A model generated the notes under the pieces. The model was not told the DNA's origin. It did not search any database and worked only from the letters and a program-made list of their open reading frames with translations. From contig NC_006042.1 in assembly GCF_000002515.2 (NCBI RefSeq), positions 744,001 to 808,000 of the forward strand: 64,000 nt of DNA. Direction: 5' to 3'. Position 1 is the first letter of the stretch; every line of letters begins with the position of its first letter. The stretch comes from Kluyveromyces lactis (taxonomy: Eukaryota > Ascomycota > Saccharomycetes > Saccharomycetales > Saccharomycetaceae). This document shows positions 57,623 to 64,000 of this stretch, piece by piece. The position numbers were made by a program, and so were the translations under genes.

Positions 57623-59158
57623 CTATTTCTTTTCCTTCTTAGATTTCTTATCCTTTTTTTCTTTCTTTTCCTTCTTTTCCTTCTTTTCCTTCTTGTCTTT
57701 CTTCTCCTTCTTAGACTTCTTAGATTCCTTAGACTCTTCATCATCGTCTCTCTTTCTCTTCTTATCCTTCTTATCCTTCTTAGATTTCTTTTCTTCCTTG
57801 GTTTCTTCCTCGTCCTCGGATTCATCATCAGAGTCAGCAGGAGCAGCAGCTGAAGACACGGTGTCAGCATCTGCGTTGTATGCTCTAGCCTCTGTGATTT
57901 CAGTCTTCTTGTGCTCACGGACGACCTTTGGTGTGGTTCTCAAGTCTCTGCCTTCTAATTGGGACAATCTTGATTCTACCTTAGCTCTGGATTCCAAACC
58001 GATGTCACCAGAATCGTCTCTATCTTCAGCCAAAGCATCGTAACGCAAAGAAACGGCAGCCTTAGCAGCCAAAACTCTGGCAATCTTACCCTTGTTCTTA
58101 CCAGATGCTTGGCCAACCAAGGAAGCGTGGTACAATAGACCATATTTAGGAGTGTCATGCTTAGTTTTCAATGCTCTGAAAAGAGCCTTTTCAGCACCCA
58201 AGATTTGGATGGTGGAAGCTGGAGACTTGGCCAAAGAGATTAAAGAACCAGAGTGTGCGATCAATCTAGCACCAACCAATTCACCAACTAATTGAGTCAA
58301 ATTTGGAGCAATAGCCTTCATTCTTGAAGACAAATAGTTAGAAAGTTGTTCTCTGTAGGCAGCAAATTCAACAATTTGTTCGGCTAAACACTTGATATTA
58401 ATCAAATCAACTGGGGTAATTTCAGTACCCATGGAGACTTCGGCAGCGGTCTTGACTCTCTCTTCAATTTCTTCAGGCAAAATTTCAGACATGTCAGTTT
58501 CAGCAGCATTAACTCTAATACCCATGGTCAAGATTATTCTGGCGTAAGCAACAGAATCAGTAACAATCTTGGCCAATTCTGGGAAATGCCAACCGTACCA
58601 TTCCTTACATCTCATAGCGTAAGTGTTTAATTCTTTATCTAGATCGTCTAGCAAAGCAATAGCTTGGATGATCATAACATCAACTTTATCAGCAGAGAAC
58701 TTCAATTTGTGACGACCGATGGAGTGAGCCAAACCCAATGACATCTTGGAAAGATCTTGATCGTTCAAACCTGGCAAAAGTTCTGGCAAGTACTCCTTGA
58801 CTGCACGGTAAATATCTAAGGTGACGGCATCAGAGACAACGTTGAAGTTCAAACCCAACTTGTTGATAGCGTTTGCCAATTTAGTTTCAGAAACAACTAA
58901 GGTGGCCTTTTTGTCGGTCTTGCATTCTTCCAACAGTTTTTCCAATTGGGAAGAGACTTTACCATCAATCACAGAGTTAGCTTCTTCCAAAGCATTTGCA
59001 GCTGATGAAAATTTAGAGAAAGCAGCAATCTTGAATTGGTTCAAGACCTTGTCACTGCTGTTCAAATCCTGAATCAAAGAAGAGGACTTATAGATCTTCT
59101 TGTCAGATGCTTTCAAAAGAGCATACCCAGCTGAGGTTTCTGTCAAGACGTAGGCCAT
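57623..59158 (-). CDS. NOP58: Box C/D snoRNP core protein Nop58
   Basis: The 511-residue product has exactly the length of S. cerevisiae Nop58 (YOR310C). It is a scaffold of box C/D snoRNPs, pairing with Nop56 and Nop1 for rRNA 2'-O-methylation and processing. The N-terminal domain begins [20 protein letters not shown]. The coiled-coil region follows, and the Nop domain carries [20 protein letters not shown] and [20 protein letters not shown] (about 285-345). The last 70 residues are KKE/KKD repeats. Codon bias is strong. The promoter carries PAC and RRPE elements, as in ribosome-biogenesis genes. Confidence 0.98.
   Translation of the reverse strand: MAYVLTETSAGYALLKASDKKIYKSSSLIQDLNSSDKVLNQFKIAAFSKFSSAANALEEANSVIDGKVSSQLEKLLEECKTDKKATLVVSETKLANAINKLGLNFNVVSDAVTLDIYRAVKEYLPELLPGLNDQDLSKMSLGLAHSIGRHKLKFSADKVDVMIIQAIALLDDLDKELNTYAMRCKEWYGWHFPELAKIVTDSVAYARIILTMGIRVNAAETDMSEILPEEIEERVKTAAEVSMGTEITPVDLINIKCLAEQIVEFAAYREQLSNYLSSRMKAIAPNLTQLVGELVGARLIAHSGSLISLAKSPASTIQILGAEKALFRALKTKHDTPKYGLLYHASLVGQASGKNKGKIARVLAAKAAVSLRYDALAEDRDDSGDIGLESRAKVESRLSQLEGRDLRTTPKVVREHKKTEITEARAYNADADTVSSAAAPADSDDESEDEEETKEEKKSKKDKKDKKRKRDDDEESKESKKSKKEKKDKKEKKEKKEKKEKKDKKSKKEKK
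57640..57800 (-). repeat. NOP58: Lys/Glu/Asp repeat tract in the NOP58 tail
   Basis: An imperfect purine-rich (coding strand) repeat encodes KKE and KKD units. The pyrimidine-rich plus strand is almost entirely TTC/CTT. The family carries such a tail, but copy number is expected to vary between strains. Confidence 0.7.
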
Positions 59159-59291
59159 CGCTAAAAAGTCTTTTATGTGTATGTTGCTAGATGATCCTAA
59201 TTATTCAACGGGTTCTTTGAGATATCGTAGATATGATGGATGTGCTTAATTCTTCAATCGAAACGTTAATACCATTCTGTAGTTCAATACT

Positions 59292-59302
59292 GATGAGATG
59301 AG
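59292..59302 (+). promoter_or_regulatory. PAC element, NOP58 promoter
   Basis: GATGAGATGAG matches the core of the PAC motif (GCGATGAGATGAG), bound by Dot6/Tod6-type repressors at ribosome-biogenesis genes. It lies about 135 bases upstream of the NOP58 ATG. Confidence 0.6.
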
Positions 59303-59308
59303 CTTGTC

Positions 59309-59320
59309 GAAAATTTTTCA
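59309..59320 (+). promoter_or_regulatory. RRPE element, NOP58 promoter
   Basis: GAAAATTTTTCA matches the rRNA-processing element (AAAATTTT core) and is 6 bases from the PAC motif. The PAC-RRPE pair is the classic ribosome-biogenesis arrangement. Confidence 0.65.
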
Positions 59321-59831
59321 ATGTTAGTTAAATTTCAAAAAGAAATGAAAAGAAAACACATCTGGACACCACATATATAAATCACGTGTTATAAAGGGAC
59401 CAGATAAAGAACTGCACTGTTTGTTCTTCATATATCGAGACCAAGCACATTCCAATGGCCAATACGGTTCACAAAAGCATCAAACTAGACGTTGTATATT
59501 AAACAATATTTGCTGGTAGTTTTTAATTTATTCAAGTCTATACATAAGGTGAGATGTAGAATATATGTGCCAAATCAATTGACTTGTATACAAAAAATGT
59601 AGGTGTGAAATGTGATCATTAACTGTCATTTCCTCCCGTCTATCTTAAGTTCTCCGGTTATAGTCAAATATTCAAAGGGATTGAATTTCATATGCGATCA
59701 TTGAAAGTGGTACATCATCAGTGAGGAAGGTTTTGATAAAAGCCTGCTCAGTGTAAAGGTAAGAGGAGGGAACACGAAAAGTAAAATACAAACTAGGTAA
59801 TGGTAAATGGTGCCTCTACGCACCGCTCTCC

Positions 59832-60683
59832 TCAATTCTTGAAAATGCGGATGACAGCTGTCATGAAAATGGCGGATAGAACTGGAATAGTGAAGTTATC
59901 ATCCCAGTTAAACAAGTCGATACCTTCACTCAAAGCTGCGACAAAACCACCTAATAGCGAAAGTTGTAGTAGGTTTAGTTTGCTTGTCTCTTCGGTCCAG
60001 GAGATTTCACCTGGTTTGTTCACCCAGTTATAATGAGGCACAAAGAATCCGTAAAATGAGTAACAAGTTATGAGACCAACGGAAAAGGCTGCAATGGAAC
60101 CTGCTAAAGACTTATTTCTGGCCAATTTTGGTGTAAGGTGTCCGTACTTTCTACCGAAAGTAGACGCAGCGGTATCTGACCAACTTAGTAAGAACAGTGA
60201 GATTAACGCGATATCTTTACTAAAAAAGGAGAACGCAAAAGTCAGGCCCAATAAGTACCATAGGACTCCATTATACGTATGAATTTCTTTTTTCCTCATC
60301 AATGCCCCAACACAACGACAATACATTTTATTGAAGAATGGAGAACGTAGACGAATGAAGTCTAAAATAAATACGACAGTAAATCCTACTATCAATGGAA
60401 ATTTCACTTTCTTGTAATCAACATTTTGAGTGTAAAGATATAGGGTAATAAAACCAATAGATGAATGGAATAGTTTCCGTGGTATTTCGTGTTTTGTAAT
60501 GAAATCACCAAACCATTCATGTGACTTTAAATGAATTTCTGTTAATGGTAGATGAACATCACTCAGACTCTTTCCCAAGACAACTGTTTCCTTCTGTTTC
60601 TTTGTATTTACTCCGTTAGGAGTACTCAGTCTCTGTTTTAACTCGGCTTCGTTGCCAGAATCATTTGAATTGTAGTCAACCAT
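59832..60683 (-). CDS. DGK1: CTP-dependent diacylglycerol kinase
   Basis: The 283-residue integral membrane enzyme matches Dgk1 (YOR311C, 290 aa). Dgk1 uses CTP to phosphorylate diacylglycerol to phosphatidate at the ER and nuclear envelope, opposing the lipin Pah1. After a soluble N-terminus (about 1-80) come several membrane helices with the CTP-transferase-type features RKLFHSSIGFITLYLY, SWSDTAASTFGRKYGHLTPK and RNKSLAGSIAAF (about 69-205). The Asp, Arg and Lys of these blocks are the expected catalytic residues. SPO7 (12362), regulator of the opposing phosphatase, is in the same window but far away. Confidence 0.93.
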   Translation of the reverse strand: MVDYNSNDSGNEAELKQRLSTPNGVNTKKQKETVVLGKSLSDVHLPLTEIHLKSHEWFGDFITKHEIPRKLFHSSIGFITLYLYTQNVDYKKVKFPLIVGFTVVFILDFIRLRSPFFNKMYCRCVGALMRKKEIHTYNGVLWYLLGLTFAFSFFSKDIALISLFLLSWSDTAASTFGRKYGHLTPKLARNKSLAGSIAAFSVGLITCYSFYGFFVPHYNWVNKPGEISWTEETSKLNLLQLSLLGGFVAALSEGIDLFNWDDNFTIPVLSAIFMTAVIRIFKN

Positions 60684-61297
60684 CTATTCAAAATAGTAAA
60701 ATGCTAGGATGTTCTTCTCTATTGGATCTCGTCGATTTCTTTTGGAATTTCTGACTTCAGTTCGTATCGGAAGTGTTTCGTATGGTGGTCAAGTTCCAGA
60801 TCAATAATCAGAACACAATAACGATAACCGGACAAACCTTAGTAAGACAGTAGAAACTAATGTTTACCAGTTTAGTTGCAGTTTTGAGCACAAGTTACCT
60901 ATTATAGATCAGTTGAAGAAAACTTGCATCATGATCAATGAGTTGAAACACTGACCTCATCAACCGATTGCTTCTTTCATTAAAATGTTTGAATCATTTA
61001 TCGCAGATTATTTATTTATCACTCGAAAAATCAATTCACAAGTGAAGAAGTCACATGGCAAGTAAACGCTATATGTTACCCGCACTAAAATCATCATAAC
61101 ATCATTTCGTCAGAGGTTCCTTATGGACCCACTAATCAATGTACAGCATCACTGTATTAGTAGGAACTTCTATACTTACTGTGTATGTATGAAAACAAAA
61201 TGATGGATTCTTATTACTTCCCTATAATTGACAAATTACTGGTTTATACAATAAAGAAAGATATCGTAAATACAAATATACTTTAGTACCCAGCAGT
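60684..61297. other. RPL20-DGK1 intergenic region
   Basis: This 614-base gap holds the RPL20 3' end and the DGK1 promoter. A Reb1 core is at 61076-61082. The rest is AT-rich and no RNA gene was recognised. Confidence 0.5.
61076..61082 (-). promoter_or_regulatory. Reb1 core site upstream of DGK1
   Basis: TTACCCG on the plus strand (CGGGTAA on the minus) is the Reb1 core. It is about 390 bases upstream of DGK1 and 215 bases past the RPL20 stop. S. cerevisiae DGK1 is reported to be controlled by Reb1. Confidence 0.5.
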
Positions 61298-62397
<1,100 letters not shown>

Positions 62398-62398
62398 T
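62398..62398 (-). CDS. RPL20: Predicted one-base coding exon 1 of RPL20
   Basis: This would be the A of the start codon, at the end of a 5' leader exon reading CGTCAAAAA immediately before the GTGAGT donor. It depends on the donor choice being right. Confidence 0.5.
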
Positions 62399-62410
62399 TT
62401 TTGACGGATA

Positions 62411-62448
62411 CTGCTCTTGGTGGTTCTGCTCTTGGTGGTTCTGCTCTT
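62411..62448 (-). repeat. 15-base tandem repeat (about 2.5 copies) in the RPL20 leader region
   Basis: The unit CTGCTCTTGGTGGTT (plus strand) occurs at 62411-62425 and 62426-62440, followed by a partial copy to 62448. It ends about 13 bases upstream of the predicted RPL20 donor, so it probably lies in the 5' leader. Confidence 0.85.
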
Positions 62449-62539
62449 TAGTGCTATAACCTATTAACCAATACTATGTGTTGAAAGTTCAATGAAATTT
62501 CTGTATACAATTATTTGATACTTTCCACTAAGCTGAAAG

Positions 62540-62860
62540 TGCTCATTGACACTCTCACCCAAACACAGAGCAGGAGCTACCAGAGTGATTTCCAGAATTG
62601 GCATCCAGCACAGCGTGCATGAGACAAACACAATATCCAGCCCGTAGCTAGGCAGAGGTTAGGGAAGAGACGACACCAAAGTTGGTGAGAGAATAGAGAG
62701 GGAAAAGGATGATCGTGGGCCAGCGGCGGGAAGTTAGAGAGAAGGAGCCATGACCCCAGAGGGAGGAACAATGGGGGGGGCTTGGCCCAGTGCCGCTCGC
62801 TCGAGGGCAAGGCCTCCCTAACACAGTCACGGTAGTACACCACAGGCTTCCCAAGTTAGA
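62540..62860. ncRNA. GC-rich block, candidate structured RNA gene
   Basis: This roughly 320-base segment is much richer in G and C than its surroundings; the 60-base row from 62761 has 42 G or C. It contains a run of eight G at 62773-62780 and a hairpin-forming pair (CTTGGCCC near 62781, GGGCAAG near 62805). Open frames on the minus strand look random. A Rap1-type site and a T-rich stretch lie just beyond its right end, oriented to drive minus-strand transcription through it. I found no tRNA boxes, U1/U2/U3/U5, SRP, RNase P or MRP landmarks that I could recognise. It could also be an unusual RPL20 leader. Confidence 0.4.
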
Positions 62861-63368
62861 AAAATAAAAAATGTATTCCTAGTTGAGTATGTTTTAAGAT
62901 CTATTAAAAAAAACAAAATACTATACTCAAAATGTACGGATGTAAACAGTCCCAATGAATACAATGCTGTAGGACCTCTTTTCGGCTGACATCACCCTGG
63001 TTTAAGGTACATGCAGAAATTAGGCAAGAAGCATATACCCTGTTAAATTAAAGAGTGAGAACAATACCAAAACAAAATATCCGTTAATGTGATTAGACAA
63101 TCAAAGAAAAAAGAGAGAATATCAAGGAGTTATAATTCAATATTCTCTCCTGCTTCATGATCTTCAATGCATACATCATTCCAGATACACATCGATTCAT
63201 AAACGAGTGATGATGATAATAATAATAATACTTAAAATAATCTATATATATTTATTATATAAGAGCAAAGTGAAGAAAAAAAGGACGAACATAACATCTG
63301 GACTATCAAACAGTTGAGACAACGGTGAAAAATATCCATTGGCGGTCAATTTCCTATAATGTCATTCA
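62861..63368. other. Intergenic region between the GC-rich block and the right-edge gene
   Basis: AT-rich. It holds the Rap1-type site at 62931-62943 and a (GAT/AAT)n microsatellite at about 63208-63230. TATATATA-type sequence at 63243-63260 is probably the 3'-end signal of the right-edge gene. No gene was seen. Confidence 0.5.
62931..62943 (-). promoter_or_regulatory. Rap1-type site
   Basis: On the minus strand this reads ACATCCGTACATT, one base from ACACCCGTACATT and the best Rap1 match in the window. A T-rich tract follows downstream on the minus strand, as in ribosomal protein promoters. It lies about 535 bases upstream of the predicted RPL20 start, with the GC-rich block in between. Confidence 0.75.
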
Positions 63369-64000
63369 TCAATTTGCTTCTATCGGTTCAGCATGTTGAA
63401 TCTCTAAAGAAGGAACTTGTTGGTCGTTTGCTTGTTCTGCTACAATACCATTCTCCTGTTGTTCACTCTCTGTAGGTTCTTCAGTAATGGCAGCTGCAGC
63501 CGTAACTTCATCATTGGAAGTAGTTCCTTTTTTTTTGAAACCTGGAATAGAAGCTAAAGGGGAAAAAGATTTTATGTAATCAATGGTTTCCTGATTCAAT
63601 TCTTGGAAAGAATCCTTGGTGGCTACCCAACTTTTTGGCAAAGATAAATCCTCCTGGTTGTCCAAATTTACGTTCAAGACATCGTTAACATGTTTAACGT
63701 AATTGCATGGAGCCAAAATAGTCTCCTTAGATCTTTTATTGAAAACAGAAGCAGCTCTTTGAATAGCATTGAAAGTTAAGGCAAATGACCTATCCAATTC
63801 ATTAGAGAATCCATTTGTAGGAACTTCTTTACCCTCAGGGAAAGAAGAATTGATTAAAGATTCGTACCATTTGTTACAAGGAGAAACAAGTGGATCCAAC
63901 GAACCTCTAATTAATGGCTTTCCGTGAGTGTCATAGACTTTTTCATTGTAGTATTGTCTAAACTTTAAAATTTGGTTATGGGTCGGTTCATAAATGTAAT
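63369..64000 (-). CDS. Partial protein, Sps4-like by position (5' end beyond window)
   Basis: The frame stays open from its stop at 63369 to the right edge, giving the last 210 residues; the start is outside. The visible part begins YEPTHNQILKFRQYYNEKVY within its first residues, contains GFSNELDRSFALTFNAIQRA, and ends in an acidic, Glu/Ala/Gln-rich tail. In S. cerevisiae the gene beyond RPL20B is SPS4 (YOR313C), a sporulation-induced perilipin-like lipid-droplet protein, so an SPS4/perilipin-family identity is suggested by position. I cannot confirm it from sequence. The TTG at 63897-63899 is not a start. Confidence 0.5.
   Translation of the reverse strand, partial: YIYEPTHNQILKFRQYYNEKVYDTHGKPLIRGSLDPLVSPCNKWYESLINSSFPEGKEVPTNGFSNELDRSFALTFNAIQRAASVFNKRSKETILAPCNYVKHVNDVLNVNLDNQEDLSLPKSWVATKDSFQELNQETIDYIKSFSPLASIPGFKKKGTTSNDEVTAAAAITEEPTESEQQENGIVAEQANDQQVPSLEIQHAEPIEAN

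Larger units (their letters stand above)
59159..59831. other. DGK1-NOP58 intergenic region
   Basis: This 673-base region contains the NOP58 promoter: a PAC-like element at 59292-59302, RRPE at 59309-59320 and CACGTG at 59383-59388. The DGK1 3' end follows. No RNA gene was recognised. Confidence 0.55.

Noticed and set aside
62577-62854. Two minus-strand open frames (88 and 68 codons) in the GC-rich block
   Set aside because: Composition rich in Pro, Leu, Cys and Trp is what random GC-rich sequence gives. Two overlapping frames are open equally, which argues against coding.

Overview
The window is about 64 kb of AT-rich nuclear chromosome from a budding yeast of the Saccharomycetaceae, most likely Kluyveromyces (K. 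lactis or a close relative). Three observations support this. The genes are compact and almost all intronless, and they match Saccharomyces cerevisiae proteins closely in length and motifs. A complete GAL1-GAL10-GAL7 cluster is present with Kluyveromyces-like protein lengths (503, 688 and 370 aa). Neighbouring genes correspond to S. cerevisiae loci that are now split between sister chromosomes (YPR10x with YGR08x; YMR240-242 with YOR304-313). That interleaving is expected of a genome that did not undergo the whole-genome duplication. The genus assignment comes from recall and sequence reading, not from a database search.

Layout. 0-13 kb: SIL1, OPI10, MSE1, SMC5, SWC3, MDM10, SPO7 (YOL031-034 then YAL011-009 relatives). 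14-19 kb: RTS1, FUN14, YTH1. 19-33.6 kb: a PIL1/LSP1 eisosome gene, COG4, FHL1, PRE2, RPL11, SNT309, MRP13, GCD2, MRPL51. 33.6-37 kb: a long regulatory gap and an unrecognised, regulator-like 581-aa protein. 37.5-43.9 kb: the GAL cluster, with four CGG-N11-CCG Gal4 sites between GAL1 and GAL10 and two upstream of GAL7. 44-60.7 kb: NAT1, CUS1, BIL1, RRG7, MCH5, YHM2, SLY41, SNU66, NOP58, DGK1. 61-64 kb: RPL20 with an intron, an unusual GC-rich non-coding block, and the 3' part of a gene that runs off the right edge.

How the genes work together. The GAL cluster is a co-regulated catabolic unit: kinase, epimerase plus mutarotase, and uridylyltransferase. FHL1 encodes the forkhead regulator of ribosomal protein genes, and RPL11 and RPL20, both with Rap1-type sites, lie in the same window. 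Several promoters carry motifs that match their gene class: a PACE-like site at PRE2, PAC plus RRPE at NOP58, CGG-N10-CCG (Put3-like) at MCH5, and a Reb1 core at DGK1. I saw no tRNA genes, transposons, LTR elements, CRISPR arrays or centromere.

The least explained parts are the orphan gene at 35264-37009 and the GC-rich block near 62540-62860, which sits between a Rap1-type site and the first exon of RPL20 and may be a structured RNA gene.
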